Assembly (NCBI GenBank): GCA_025355165.1
Contig: JANYAD010000100.1
Span: 1-32,332, forward strand
DNA: 32,332 nucleotides
Reading direction: 5' to 3'
From: Gammaproteobacteria bacterium
GTDB taxonomy: Bacteria; Pseudomonadota; Gammaproteobacteria; Steroidobacterales; Steroidobacteraceae
Shown: positions 7,391 to 16,457 of the stretch, piece by piece
How the letters are laid out: each line of letters starts with the position of its first letter
Position numbering within the stretch: position 1 is the stretch's first letter
The notes under the pieces: model-generated
The model's input: the letters and a program-made list of their open reading frames with translations, nothing else
What the model was told of the DNA's origin: nothing
The model's database searches: none
Program-made: the position numbers and the translations under genes

Positions 7391-9253
7391 TTAAGGCACA
7401 ATTCCGAGCGCGGTGAATTGCTCGGCAATTTTTGGTTCGATCTTCTGCGCCTTGGCCATGTCGGCTTCGCCATCCGCGATGTTTTTCTTTCTGACCTCGG
7501 CGATGCCGCGGCCATAGAGGGATGCGGACAGTTGGGGATTCATTTTTAGAGCGGCGTCGTAGTCCTCAATCGCTTTATCGTAGTCCCCGAGCCGCAAGCG
7601 AACGAATGCTCGGCTATCGAGAAACCGGGGGTTGGAACCTTTAGGGCTGGCGCTGACCGCACGATTGCAATCCTTTAAGGCGAGCGCCAGATCCCGCCCC
7701 AGCACGGCTCTGGCTGTGCATCGAGTGCTCAGCGCAGTCGGCATGCGCGAATCATCGGCATGCGAAGCTATCCATAAATCGAGTTGCGCCAGCGCCGATG
7801 GCATGAGGTTGGCGCGCTCATAAAGCATGGCCATTGCGAAGCGAACTTCAGATTGTTTCGCAGCAACAGTATCAACCACATCCAGATCGGCGCGGCCATC
7901 GGCGATATTTTTAGAATTGATGCGCACTTCCGCGCGGCTCATCAATGCAGGTATGTGATCGGGTTTAAGTTCGAGCACGCGATTAAGATCAGCCAGCCCG
8001 CTGTGCTCATCCCCCTTTTGTCGGTAGATCTGGCCGCGCTCGAAAAAATATTCAGGGTTCGTCGGTTCCAACTCGCAAGCACGCGTCAAGTCGGCAATCG
8101 CGCGGTCAAAGTCCCGCCGAGCGGCAAATGCCGTGCCGCGCCGTGCCCAGGCGGCGGCATCGGCAGGTTCATTGGCAGCCGGCTTGTCATCCGAGGGTTG
8201 CTTGACAGGCACAGAGGCGCTGCTCGCCGGGTCGACGGCGTTTTGCGGGTCAGCGTTTTGCGCAACGCTAACCTTGGTAAGGTTGAATACCGGCCCGCCG
8301 TTGTAGGTGAAATATAATTTGTTCTGGCTGTTTGCCACGAAAATTCGGTGCGAGAGGAAGAAATCCGCGCCGATCAGCATGTCGGTTAATTCGAGGTCTA
8401 GATCAGCGACGCGCAGCCGCGTGTGCTTTATTTCCTCACCGTCGGCAAACTTGAAGCTGTCCACGGGCGCGATATAGGACTTGGCCACACTTCGCCCTAT
8501 GCCGCTGACCGGGCCTGCATCAGTTACGCCAGCACCGTCGAGCTTTATCCCCGCGTGCTCGGCGGCTCTTTTTGAGATCATCGACACGGCTGCGCCGGTG
8601 TCGAAGACGACGCGAATTTTGACGCCGTTTACATAAGCGGAACCGGTGGTCTGTCGCCTCAGGGGCGTCGTTCTCGCGATGTCGATCAAGGAAACCGGGT
8701 CATTCGGTTTCACCCAATAAGCCAGCATCGCCTTGCGGCAATCCTCGTCCCTCATGAGGCGGATCATGCCCGCCGCCAGGTTGTATTCGACGTCCCAGGT
8801 CTCGAGCAGGTTTTGTCCGATTACGCCAATGCTGCCGCTTCCGACTGCGCTGCCGCCGACCAAAAATTCAACGTTGGGCACAGCGACGTTGGCCAGGGTA
8901 AAAGTCCTGACGGTGGCAACGGTGGGGACGGTTACGCCGCCGATGCCGCTCACCCGTAGGCCATGCGGGGCCTCGCTGGTCCTGAGCTTGAACTCCTCGG
9001 CAGCCGCGGCACTGATCATGCTGAAAAATGCACCGCTATCTATGATGAAACGCGCGTCCATGCCATTAATCTTGGCAGTGATGGTCGGTCGGGTACCAGC
9101 TATGGTCACCGGCAGGTCCAATGCTTCTCGTTTACATATCGCGTAAGAGGGGACGGGAAGTACCGAGATCCCGAGCGCCAGCGCGATGGCGCCAACGCGA
9201 CGGGCCGGGCGCGGCAGGCTAAATTGCGCAGCCATCCGGCGAGTGCATTTCAT
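7391..9253 (-). CDS. Secreted protein with two retropepsin-like aspartic protease domains and C-terminal TPRs
   Basis: The 620-residue chain begins with a signal peptide (basic start, hydrophobic core GAIALALGISVLPV, cleavage near SYA at 36-38), so it should be periplasmic or exported. Two retropepsin-like domains follow, each with its own catalytic motif: IDSGAFFSMIS (D72) and FDTGAAVSMIS (D218). Each also has a downstream hydrophobic-Gly segment (SIGVIGQNLLE; DMLIGADFFLSHR). From about 380 to the end are repeated TPR helices (for example AWARRGTAFAARRDFDRAIAD and PEYFFERGQIYRQKGDEHSG). Retroviral-type proteases need two such domains, here supplied by one chain. The substrate is unknown. Start chosen at ATG 9253; an ATG at 9235 also leaves the signal peptide. 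It stands alone, convergent with the FHA gene. Confidence 0.85.
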   Translation of the reverse strand: MKCTRRMAAQFSLPRPARRVGAIALALGISVLPVPSYAICKREALDLPVTIAGTRPTITAKINGMDARFIIDSGAFFSMISAAAAEEFKLRTSEAPHGLRVSGIGGVTVPTVATVRTFTLANVAVPNVEFLVGGSAVGSGSIGVIGQNLLETWDVEYNLAAGMIRLMRDEDCRKAMLAYWVKPNDPVSLIDIARTTPLRRQTTGSAYVNGVKIRVVFDTGAAVSMISKRAAEHAGIKLDGAGVTDAGPVSGIGRSVAKSYIAPVDSFKFADGEEIKHTRLRVADLDLELTDMLIGADFFLSHRIFVANSQNKLYFTYNGGPVFNLTKVSVAQNADPQNAVDPASSASVPVKQPSDDKPAANEPADAAAWARRGTAFAARRDFDRAIADLTRACELEPTNPEYFFERGQIYRQKGDEHSGLADLNRVLELKPDHIPALMSRAEVRINSKNIADGRADLDVVDTVAAKQSEVRFAMAMLYERANLMPSALAQLDLWIASHADDSRMPTALSTRCTARAVLGRDLALALKDCNRAVSASPKGSNPRFLDSRAFVRLRLGDYDKAIEDYDAALKMNPQLSASLYGRGIAEVRKKNIADGEADMAKAQKIEPKIAEQFTALGIVP

Positions 9254-9335
9254 TCACTATGAACGTCCTTGTCGCGAAATTCAGAATGATTCTGCGCCGA
9301 CCAGGCGCATATCGTCAATCGGGCCGTGCAGCGAA

Positions 9336-10418
9336 TCACTCGAGCAACGTAACCGATACTCTCTGGTTGATTCCGCAAGTCAGGGTGTACGGAATCGTTT
9401 CCGCCCAGATCGCAATCTCTTCGACCGGCAGCCCCTCTCCCCACAGGACGACGGGATCACCCACTTTCGCCGCACGCTGTGCATCCGTCACATCGATTGC
9501 GAGCATGTCCATCGATACCCGGCCCACCAAGGCTGCGTGCTCACCGTTAACCAGCACTGGCGTGCCTGAGGAGGCGCTTCGCGGGTAACCGTCGCCGTAA
9601 CCGATCGCAGCGATCGCCAAACGCGTCGGACGCCTCGCCGTCCAGTCGCCGCCGTAACCCACTTGGTCGCCCTCGATGAGGTCTTTCACGGCAATGATGC
9701 TGGTGCGCAAAGTCATCACCGGACGCAGGTCATGATCTGCGCCAGTTGAGCCTCTAAAGGGCGAGACACCATACAAAAGGAGGCCCGGCCTGATCCACTC
9801 CGCTTGCGCCTCAGGAAAGCCTAACAGTGCCGCCGAACTCTCGATGCTCCGCTCGCCTACCAAATTGCGCGTCGCCGCGGCGAACACCATCAATTGCTCG
9901 GCGGTGTTCGGCCGCTGTGGAGTATCGGCACAGCCAAGATGAGTCATCAAGTTTACAGGGCCCTTTAGGATCGACATCGAGCTTAACTGCGCGTGCGCCG
10001 ATCGAAAGGCTTCGCCTTTGAATCCCAACCGGTTCATACCGCTGTCAAGCTTCAGCCACACCTTGAACTGCACATGCGCCGGCGCGGCGCGCAGCAATTC
10101 CATTTGTTCCGGCGAGTGAACCACGAGTTGCAAATCGGCAGCAGCTGCGGCATCGAGCTGCTGGCGGTCAAAAACGCCTTCCAAAAGCACGATGGGTGTT
10201 TTGATTCCGGCCTCGCGCAGCGCAAGTCCTTCGCTTACCCGGGCAACCGCGAAGGCATCGGCCGCTGCGAGCGCGCGCGCCGCGATAACCAGCCCGTGTC
10301 CGTAAGCATTGGCCTTGATGACTGCCATAACGCGAGACTTCGGCGCGAGGCGACGAATCACCTGCAAGTTGTGCCGTAGCGCGCCGCTGTCAACCGTCAC
10401 GCTCACCATCGGCGTCAC
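9336..10418 (-). CDS. alr: Alanine racemase
   Basis: Alr is a PLP enzyme that converts L-alanine to D-alanine for peptidoglycan. The 360-residue chain shows the PLP lysine in AVIKANAYGHG (K35), the N-terminal TIM-barrel region, the second-domain catalytic tyrosine in IGYGDGYPR, and the SMDM motif, all as in the family. Length matches E. coli Alr. Its start (ATG 10418; a second ATG three codons in) lies 18 bp after the dnaB stop, so it is the last gene of the minus-strand block. dnaB-alr is the E. coli order too. Whether a second racemase gene exists elsewhere cannot be told. Confidence 0.96.
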   Translation of the reverse strand: MTPMVSVTVDSGALRHNLQVIRRLAPKSRVMAVIKANAYGHGLVIAARALAAADAFAVARVSEGLALREAGIKTPIVLLEGVFDRQQLDAAAAADLQLVVHSPEQMELLRAAPAHVQFKVWLKLDSGMNRLGFKGEAFRSAHAQLSSMSILKGPVNLMTHLGCADTPQRPNTAEQLMVFAAATRNLVGERSIESSAALLGFPEAQAEWIRPGLLLYGVSPFRGSTGADHDLRPVMTLRTSIIAVKDLIEGDQVGYGGDWTARRPTRLAIAAIGYGDGYPRSASSGTPVLVNGEHAALVGRVSMDMLAIDVTDAQRAAKVGDPVVLWGEGLPVEEIAIWAETIPYTLTCGINQRVSVTLLE

Positions 10419-10436
10419 GGCAAGATCACCGCGAGC

Positions 10437-11834
10437 TCACCGAAAGACACCTTCGGCATAGGACTCTGGCGCGTAGTTTTCGAACTTGGTGTATTGACCT
10501 AAGAATGTGAGTTGCACATCGCCGGTAGGACCGTTGCGCTGCTTCGCAATGATGATGTCGGCGATGCCCTTGCGCGTCGTGTTCGGATCGTAGACTTCTT
10601 CGCGATAAATCAGCAGGATCAAGTCGCTATCCTGTTCGATTGCGCCGGACTCGCGCAGATCCGACATCACCGGCTTCTTCTCCACCCGTTGTTCGACGCC
10701 GCGATTGAGCTGCGACAGCGCGATGACGGGCACCTTTAATTCCTTCGCAAGGGCTTTCAAGGATCGGGAAATTTCCGAAATCTCGGTGGCGCGATTTTCC
10801 TTGGTACCGGCGACCTGCATCAGCTGCAGATAATCCACCACGATGAGGTCAAGTCCACGTTCGCGCTTCAAGCGGCGCGCGCGGGCGCGAATTTCTGTCG
10901 GGGTAAGTGCCGGAGTTTCATCGATAAAGATCTTGGCATTGCCCAATTGCGTCATGGCCGAATCGATTCGCGGCCAGTCCTGCTCTTCCAGCCGCCCCGA
11001 TCGCAAGTTGCTCTGATTGATGCGGCCCAAGGACGAGATCATGCGCAGTGTCAGGGACTCGGCCGACATTTCCATGCTGAAAATGGCCGCCGATTTGTTC
11101 GAGCCGAGCGCGGCATTTTCTGCGATATTCACCGCGAGCGTGGTTTTTCCCATGGAGGGGCGGCCCGCGATGATGATCAAGTCGCCGGGCTGCAATCCCG
11201 AGGTCATTTCGTCGAGCTTCTTGAATCCGGTCGAGACCCCCGTCATGCTGCCGTCCGAGTGGTACAACTCGTCGATGCGGTTCACCACATCGGGCAGAAT
11301 GCTTTTCACGGTCCTGAATCCGACTTTGCCGCGCGACCCGCGCTCGGCGATTTCAAAAACGGCACGTTCAGCCTCATCCACGACTTCACGCGCTTCGCGG
11401 CCCTCCGGTTCCAGGGCCGAACTGACAATGAGGTTGCCCGCGGAAATCAGCTGCCGCAACACCGAGCGCTCACGCACGATGTCCGCATAGGCGCGAATAT
11501 TGGCAGTGGTGGGCGTATCGCGCGCCAGCGATCCTAAATAGGAAAGGCCGCCAACTTGGTCCAAGAGGCCCTGACTCTCCAAATGGCCGGAGAGAGTTAC
11601 TGCATCGCAAGGTTGGCTGCGTTCGATCAACGCCGCGGCGGCCTCGAAGATCAACCGGTGGTCATTGCGGTAAAAATCTTCCGCAATCACGCGGTCGGCG
11701 ATTTGATCCCACGCGGCCGAGTCCAGCATCAAACCGCCGAGAACCGATTGTTCCGCTTCGATAGAATGCGGCGGCAGGCGCAGGCCCTCGCCTGCACCCA
11801 AGGTTCGATTAATGACGCGGGCGGACATGCGCAA
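10437..11834 (-). CDS. dnaB: Replicative DNA helicase DnaB
   Basis: DnaB is the hexameric 5'-3' helicase of the replication fork. The 465-residue protein has the N-terminal collar domain (PPHSIEAEQSVLGGLMLD at about 21-38, typical), a linker, and a RecA-like motor domain. The motor has Walker A GRPSMGKT (224-231), Walker B LIVVDYLQLMQ, and the C-terminal SDLRESGAIEQDSD and KQRNGPTG motifs. There is no intein or insertion. It begins 25 bp after the rplI stop and is followed closely by alr, consistent with one operon. Confidence 0.97.
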   Translation of the reverse strand: MRMSARVINRTLGAGEGLRLPPHSIEAEQSVLGGLMLDSAAWDQIADRVIAEDFYRNDHRLIFEAAAALIERSQPCDAVTLSGHLESQGLLDQVGGLSYLGSLARDTPTTANIRAYADIVRERSVLRQLISAGNLIVSSALEPEGREAREVVDEAERAVFEIAERGSRGKVGFRTVKSILPDVVNRIDELYHSDGSMTGVSTGFKKLDEMTSGLQPGDLIIIAGRPSMGKTTLAVNIAENAALGSNKSAAIFSMEMSAESLTLRMISSLGRINQSNLRSGRLEEQDWPRIDSAMTQLGNAKIFIDETPALTPTEIRARARRLKRERGLDLIVVDYLQLMQVAGTKENRATEISEISRSLKALAKELKVPVIALSQLNRGVEQRVEKKPVMSDLRESGAIEQDSDLILLIYREEVYDPNTTRKGIADIIIAKQRNGPTGDVQLTFLGQYTKFENYAPESYAEGVFR

Positions 11835-11859
11835 TCCCTTCGGGGACGCGGGTGCCGCG

Positions 11860-12309
11860 CTACTCTTCGGCGATGATCGTGACCAACAGGGTCACATCAA
11901 CGTCAGTGTGCAAGTGCAGCTGCACCGGGTGTTCGCCCGTGACGCGGATTGGACCTGTGGGCATGCGAACTTCGCTGCGGCTGATGGGCTGGCCTGCTTT
12001 GACCGCGGCCTCGGCGATATCGGCGGTACCGATCGAACCGAAGAGCTTGCCTTCCGCTCCGGCCTTGGCTTTGAGCTCGAGCTTGAAATTCTCGAATCTC
12101 ACGGCACGCGCTTGAGCGGCAGCCAGTTCCTGGCCTGCTTTGGCTTCTAGCACGTGGCGTTGCGCTTCGAACTTGGCGATATTCGCCGCGGTCGCCATGG
12201 TGGCGCGGCCGGTGGGAACCAGGAAATTTCGCGCATAACCTGACTTGACCTTGACGCGATCGCCGATCTGACCGAGGTTTGCGACCTTCTGCAACAATAT
12301 GATGTCCAT
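11860..12309 (-). CDS. rplI: 50S ribosomal protein L9
   Basis: L9 binds 23S rRNA at the base of the L1 stalk and limits frameshifting. The 149 residues start MDIILLQKVANLGQIGDRV and contain VKSGYARNFLVPTGRA, the standard N-domain. A long connecting helix and a C-domain with GKLFGSIGTADIA follow. Length equals that of E. coli L9. The gap to rpsR is 15 bp. Confidence 0.98.
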   Translation of the reverse strand: MDIILLQKVANLGQIGDRVKVKSGYARNFLVPTGRATMATAANIAKFEAQRHVLEAKAGQELAAAQARAVRFENFKLELKAKAGAEGKLFGSIGTADIAEAAVKAGQPISRSEVRMPTGPIRVTGEHPVQLHLHTDVDVTLLVTIIAEE

Positions 12310-12324
12310 GTGCCTTGGCTTACC

Positions 12325-12549
12325 TTAGTGCTGATCTGTGTAGGGCAGCAGGGCAAGAAATCGCGCGCGACGAATCGCCAGCTGTAGCTGGCGCTGATAG
12401 TGCGCGCGGGTGCCCGTGATGCGGCTCGGAACAATCTTGCCGGTTTCAGTGATGTAGCTCTTGAGAGTCGTCAGATCCTTGTAGTCGATCTGCTTGACGT
12501 CATCTGCGGTGAACCGGCAGAACTTCTTACGACGGAAAAAACGTGCCAT
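12325..12549 (-). CDS. rpsR: 30S ribosomal protein S18
   Basis: S18 pairs with S6 on the platform of the small subunit. The 74-residue protein starts [18 protein letters not shown] and contains [20 protein letters not shown], the diagnostic S18 core. A clear AAAGGGGAA Shine-Dalgarno precedes the ATG. It lies 16 bp after rpsF. In E. coli priB sits between these two genes; here there is no room for it. Confidence 0.98.
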   Translation of the reverse strand: MARFFRRKKFCRFTADDVKQIDYKDLTTLKSYITETGKIVPSRITGTRAHYQRQLQLAIRRARFLALLPYTDQH

Positions 12550-12565
12550 GCTAATTCCCCTTTAT

Positions 12566-12958
12566 CTAGCGCATGCCCATGGGCATGTCATCATCATCGC
12601 CATCGTCGCCGAAGTCATCATGACGACGGGCATTTTCATCGGGCGCGCGCGCCATCGGCGAGGGCTCCGTGACCGCCTCGTCCATTTTGACCACCAAGCT
12701 GCGAAGCACCGCATCGCTGAACCGGAACGACCCGGTGAGCTCCGCCAGGGTCTTTTGGTCGCATTCGATGTTCAAGAGAATGTAGTGCGCTTTATGCACT
12801 TTGGAGATCGGGAAGGTAAGCTGTCGACGGCCCCAGTCCTCGAAACGATGCATCGAACCACCACCGGCACTGACCATGCCTTTGTAGCGATCGACCATCG
12901 CAGGAACTTGCTCGCTCTGATCCGGATGGACCAGAAGCACTATTTCATAATGCCGCAT
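12566..12958 (-). CDS. rpsF: 30S ribosomal protein S6
   Basis: The protein begins [19 protein letters not shown] and contains [16 protein letters not shown] and [10 protein letters not shown], the standard S6 fold (residues 1-97). The 130-residue length comes from a long acidic tail ([17 protein letters not shown]). E. coli S6 also has an acidic tail that RimK extends with glutamates; here the tail is aspartate-rich. AGGGAGA precedes the ATG. The 106-bp leader upstream contains a GCCGG-TTGC-CCGGC hairpin (13013-13026). S6-S18 autoregulatory leaders are known in many bacteria, but I cannot show that this hairpin is one. Confidence 0.97.
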   Translation of the reverse strand: MRHYEIVLLVHPDQSEQVPAMVDRYKGMVSAGGGSMHRFEDWGRRQLTFPISKVHKAHYILLNIECDQKTLAELTGSFRFSDAVLRSLVVKMDEAVTEPSPMARAPDENARRHDDFGDDGDDDDMPMGMR

Positions 12959-13064
12959 TGTATCTCCCTAAGGGTTAAGCCTCCCGTTGCGAGCGGTGAG
13001 GCAAGGAGTGAAGCCGGTTGCCCGGCAAAAAGAGCGCGAAGGATACGGTTAAAGGCGGTTTTGG

Positions 13065-13814
13065 TCAACCTGAGCGCTGCCTCAATACCTCGAATAAGGC
13101 CACGCCAGCAGCCACTGAAACGTTAAGCGAGGGCATCGGACCTGCCATGGGAATGCGCACCAGGAAATCGCACTTATCGCGGGTCAGGCGCCGCATGCCG
13201 CCCCCCTCCGCCCCCAAGACCAGGCCCATGGGCCGCTTAAGGTCCGCCTTATAGATCGACTCAGGCGCCTCGCCATCCGTTCCAACCACCCAGATGCCGC
13301 GCTCCTTGAGCACCCCCAAGGTGCGGGCCAAATTGACGACGCTGGCCACCGGAATGAACTCCGCAGCCCCTGCGGCCACTTTGCGCACTACCCCGTCCAC
13401 GGAGGCGGCTCGATCCTTGGGAATCACCACCGCGTGCGCGCCGGCGGCAACCGCCGTTCGCAGGCAGGCGCCCAAATTATGGGGATCAGTAACGCCGTCC
13501 AGAATGAGAAGTAGGGGATCAACGGTCAGCCGATCCAACGCGTTGGTCAAATCATCCTCGTCCCAGGCCCTCAAGGGGCGCATCGCGAGCACCACGCCTT
13601 GGTGGGAAGTGTCCCCCACCAAGTTAGCCAGGGCATCGTTGGACACGGTATGAACGTGCAGACCCACTTGCTCAGCGCGCTGTTTCAGATTGCGCGTACG
13701 AGGGTCTTCGCGCGCCCCGGCAATCCAAAATTCCAGCACCCGTTCCGGGGCCTGCTCTAAGGCGGCGCTAACGGCATGCAAACCATAGACGAAATTGCGT
13801 TTCGGATCAGCCAC
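13065..13814 (-). CDS. rlmB: 23S rRNA (guanosine-2'-O)-methyltransferase RlmB
   Basis: RlmB methylates the ribose of G2251 in the 23S peptidyl-transferase region. A substrate-binding N-domain (VYGLHAVSAALEQAPERVLE) is followed by a SPOUT knot domain. The SPOUT domain has LILDGVTDPHNLGACLRTAVAA, the VLGAEGGGMRRL loop and SLNVSVAAGVALFEVLRQR, the SAM-binding knot. I chose the GTG at 13814, which overlaps the rnr stop by 8 bp and gives 249 residues, near E. coli's 243. The frame stays open to an ATG at 13880 (271 residues), but that adds a 22-residue extension rich in small residues that is not typical. Coupled downstream of rnr as in E. coli. Confidence 0.93.
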   Translation of the reverse strand: MADPKRNFVYGLHAVSAALEQAPERVLEFWIAGAREDPRTRNLKQRAEQVGLHVHTVSNDALANLVGDTSHQGVVLAMRPLRAWDEDDLTNALDRLTVDPLLLILDGVTDPHNLGACLRTAVAAGAHAVVIPKDRAASVDGVVRKVAAGAAEFIPVASVVNLARTLGVLKERGIWVVGTDGEAPESIYKADLKRPMGLVLGAEGGGMRRLTRDKCDFLVRIPMAGPMPSLNVSVAAGVALFEVLRQRSG

Positions 13815-16167
13815 GACCGCCGCGCCCGCCGCGCTTGGCTCCACGCTGCGGTCGGTTCTGGGGGGAACCACGCCGCGCATGCGTCGCGTTCTCGCCGCGC
13901 CGCGGTGCCCGCACCGTACCGCGGCTCGTCGCGGTTTCGCCGTCGAGCAGCTCGAAGTCGATTTGCCGCAGGGTAAGGTCGACCCGGTTCAATCGCACCC
14001 GCACCGAGCCTCCGAGCTGCCAGCGCCGGCCGGTGCGCTGCCCCACCAAGCCCATGCCGCCCTCTTCCAATTCCCAATAGTCTCCCGGGATGGCCGAAAT
14101 ATGCACCAAGCCATCGATGGGCATTTGCTTTAATTGCACGAACAGCCCGAACTCGAGCGCACTCGAGATGGTCGCATCGAATGTCTCGCCGATTCGCGGC
14201 TGCATCGCCAAGCACTTCAGATAACCCATCACATCGCGCGAAGCCTCATCGGCGCGGCGCTCGCGCTGCGAGGTCTCTGTGCCCAGCGCCTGCAGTTCGG
14301 CCGCCGTATAGGCATATCCGGATGCGGACTGCGGCAACACCGCCGCTTTGATCGCTCGATGCACGAGCAGGTCCGGATAGCGGCGAATTGGCGAGGTGAA
14401 GTGCGCGTACTCTTGCAGCGCCAGGCCAAAATGGCCGATGTTGGTTTGCTGATAAACAGCCTGGGCCAGCGAGCGGATCACCAAGCCTTCCAGCAGCAGC
14501 CCGTCGGGTCTGGCGGCCAGCCTCTCAATGAGCTGCCGAAACTCGCGAGGCGTCGGCTTCTCAGAGAAGACTGCACCCACCTGCAGAGCGCTCATGACTT
14601 TTTGCAGCTCGGTGACACGCTTATCCTCCGGCTGGCTATGCACGCGGTACAGGCTCTTTGCCTTATGGATGCGCAATGCCACCGCCGCTTCCACATTGGC
14701 GGCGATCATGCACTCTTCGATCAGGCGGTGTGCATCATTGCGCGTCACGGCGTGAAAGCCATCGATCGTGCCCGCATCACCGATGCGCGCCTTGACTTCT
14801 CCGCCGCGAAAATCAAGCGCTCCGCGCGCATCACGCGCCGTCTTTAGCGCGCCGTAAACCTCGTATAGCGTTTGCAACGAGATGCCCACCGCCGGCGCCA
14901 CATCCGCGATATGTGCCCGCGGGTTCTGTAAATAACTCCACGCTTGGTCGTACGTCAGTCGCGCATGGGAAATGATCACCGCCTCGTAAAATCGAGACTT
15001 GCTCAATTTCCCATTCTTGCTGACGTGCATATCGCACACTAACGCGAGCCGCTCCACCTGCGGCATCAGCGAGCACAGGTGATTGGACAGATGCTCGGGC
15101 AACATGGGGATGACGCGATCGGGAAAATACACGGAGGTCGCACGAGCACGCGCCTCCGTATCCAGCGCAGTGCCGTGCCGCACATAATGGCTCACATCCG
15201 CAATCGCAACGATCAGGCGCCAGCCACCGCCGCGTTGCGCCTCAGCGTATACGGCATCATCGAAGTCTCTGGCATCCGCACCGTCGATGGTGATCAGGGG
15301 CAGCTCGCGCAAGTCCTCCCGTCCCTCAAAATCCGCGGCCGGTACATCGGGCGAAAATAGATTAGCCTGATTCAACACCGCTTCCGGAAACTCCTGCGGC
15401 AGGTCGTGGCGAAGGATGGCAAAACGCGCCGCCAGATGAGCCGGACTCAAATTATCCAGCACCTCGACAATGCGACCTTGCGCGGCGGCCTCGCCCTGCG
15501 GGCGCTTGGTCACTTCGACGACGACTTCGTCGCCTTCCTTTGCCCCGTGCCGCTCGCGCATGGACACTTCAACCGTATACCAATGCCCTGGATCCTCCGG
15601 TTCGACGCGGCCGCGGGACTGACCGGCGTGCCAAACACCGCCGATCAGCTTCGGCGAATCGCCGATGCGTCTGATCAAACGGGCAATGCGTCTACCGCGC
15701 TCATTCATTCCTACCGCAAGCACTTCAACGCGATCGTTGTGCATCAAAGTCGCGGTATCGGTGCGCGCCAAGACCAATGGCGCCGATCCGTCATCCGGCA
15801 GCACCAGAACATCGCCATTGGCACGGCCGCGAACGCGGCCTGCGACGCGCTCTCCTTCGCCGGCGGTTGCAAAACCGTTCGGTCCCTCGATGGCCTGCCC
15901 GTCGCGCACCATCGCGGCCAATCGCTTGGCCAATGCATCGCGCTGCGCATCGGTGTTGAGGCCCAACCGCTTCGCCAGGCGAGCGGCAGTCAAGGGTTCG
16001 GGTGCCTCGCTCAAGTGCTTGAGCAAGAGCTCGCGGCTCGCGATTGGGTCCGAATAACGCGACTTTTCGAGTTCTAGATTGGGGTCTTCACCCCGCCAAT
16101 CGGTAACGGCTTGTGCAGCGCGGGCGGGTTTGGGGCGTTGCGAGTTGCTCGATCCACGTCGGGTCAT
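13807..16167 (-). CDS. rnr: Ribonuclease R
   Basis: RNase R is a processive 3'-5' exoribonuclease able to degrade structured RNA. The 786-residue chain has an N-terminal winged-helix region (RELLLKHLSEAPEPLTAARLAKRLGL at about 46-71), two cold-shock domains, and the RNB catalytic domain with ITIDGADARDFDDAVY, the aspartate cluster that binds Mg2+. An S1 domain (GETFDATISSALEFGLFVQL to LRQIDFELL) and a basic Gly/Arg tail end the chain. Length is slightly below E. coli's 813. It heads the minus-strand block and is divergent from tRNA-Leu. Confidence 0.97.
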   Translation of the reverse strand: MTRRGSSNSQRPKPARAAQAVTDWRGEDPNLELEKSRYSDPIASRELLLKHLSEAPEPLTAARLAKRLGLNTDAQRDALAKRLAAMVRDGQAIEGPNGFATAGEGERVAGRVRGRANGDVLVLPDDGSAPLVLARTDTATLMHNDRVEVLAVGMNERGRRIARLIRRIGDSPKLIGGVWHAGQSRGRVEPEDPGHWYTVEVSMRERHGAKEGDEVVVEVTKRPQGEAAAQGRIVEVLDNLSPAHLAARFAILRHDLPQEFPEAVLNQANLFSPDVPAADFEGREDLRELPLITIDGADARDFDDAVYAEAQRGGGWRLIVAIADVSHYVRHGTALDTEARARATSVYFPDRVIPMLPEHLSNHLCSLMPQVERLALVCDMHVSKNGKLSKSRFYEAVIISHARLTYDQAWSYLQNPRAHIADVAPAVGISLQTLYEVYGALKTARDARGALDFRGGEVKARIGDAGTIDGFHAVTRNDAHRLIEECMIAANVEAAVALRIHKAKSLYRVHSQPEDKRVTELQKVMSALQVGAVFSEKPTPREFRQLIERLAARPDGLLLEGLVIRSLAQAVYQQTNIGHFGLALQEYAHFTSPIRRYPDLLVHRAIKAAVLPQSASGYAYTAAELQALGTETSQRERRADEASRDVMGYLKCLAMQPRIGETFDATISSALEFGLFVQLKQMPIDGLVHISAIPGDYWELEEGGMGLVGQRTGRRWQLGGSVRVRLNRVDLTLRQIDFELLDGETATSRGTVRAPRRGENATHARRGSPQNRPQRGAKRGGRGGRG

Positions 16168-16213
16168 TACGCCTCAGGTTATCAGCTTTACGGGCCGCCA
16201 GGCGCTTATCGGA

Positions 16214-16242
16214 TTGACAAGCATCCACCCAGTGCGTACATT
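16214..16242 (+). promoter_or_regulatory. Sigma-70 promoter of tRNA-Leu
   Basis: A perfect TTGACA (16214-16219) is followed by a 17-nt spacer and TACATT (16237-16242; 4 of 6 consensus). The predicted start, near 16249, is about 24 nt before the tRNA. Confidence 0.7.
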
Positions 16243-16272
16243 TCTGCGCCTCGCGTACGGCGGACCCATCTT

Positions 16273-16357
16273 GCCCAGGTGGCGGAACTGGTAGACGCGC
16301 TGGTTTCAGGTACCAGTGGAGCAATTCGTGGAGGTTCGAGTCCTCTCCTGGGCACCA
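16273..16357 (+). tRNA. leuT: tRNA-Leu (anticodon CAG)
   Basis: The sequence folds as a class II tRNA. The 7-bp acceptor stem is GCCCAGG/CCTGGGC (16273-16279 with 16347-16353), the D-arm contains GGTAGACGC, and the anticodon stem CTGGT/ACCAG closes loop TTCAGGT (anticodon CAG). A long variable arm (TGGAGCAATTCGTG) and a T-arm with TTCGAGT follow, then discriminator A and encoded CCA (16355-16357). It reads CUG leucine codons. The last 16 bases of the gene lie inside the 18-bp att repeat of the island, so its 3' end is supplied by the integrated element while its sequence is kept intact. The gene symbol is a guess from E. coli naming. Confidence 0.95.
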
Positions 16358-16359
16358 CA
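16342..16359 (+). repeat. attL core, 18-bp direct repeat at tRNA-Leu 3' end
   Basis: CCTCTCCTGGGCACCACA runs from the T-arm through the CCA end of the tRNA plus two more bases. It is identical to 28998-29015; the copies diverge immediately outside on both sides. Confidence 0.88.
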
Positions 16360-16394
16360 AATTGTAAACCGCTGATTTTCAAGGGAATTTAGAG

Positions 16395-16433
16395 GGGATA
16401 AAGGGATAAAAAGGCGATAAAGTAGGCGATAAT
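16395..16433 (+). repeat. Four tandem GGNGATAAA-type repeats between attL and the integrase gene
   Basis: The units are GGGATAAA (16395-16402), GGGATAAA (16403-16410), GGCGATAAA (16413-16421) and GGCGATAAT (16425-16433), in direct orientation. They sit between the att core and the integrase start. That is where arm-type integrase sites, excisionase sites or an operator would lie. Function is inferred from position only. Confidence 0.5.
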
Positions 16434-16457
16434 TTGTCGCCGACGGGAGTCGCCAAG

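Noticed and set aside
12550-12565. priB between rpsF and rpsR
   Set aside because: The gap is only 16 bp, so the gene is absent here.
16111-16392. Open frame running through tRNA-Leu
   Set aside because: It overlaps the tRNA and the rnr start on the opposite strand; no protein family.
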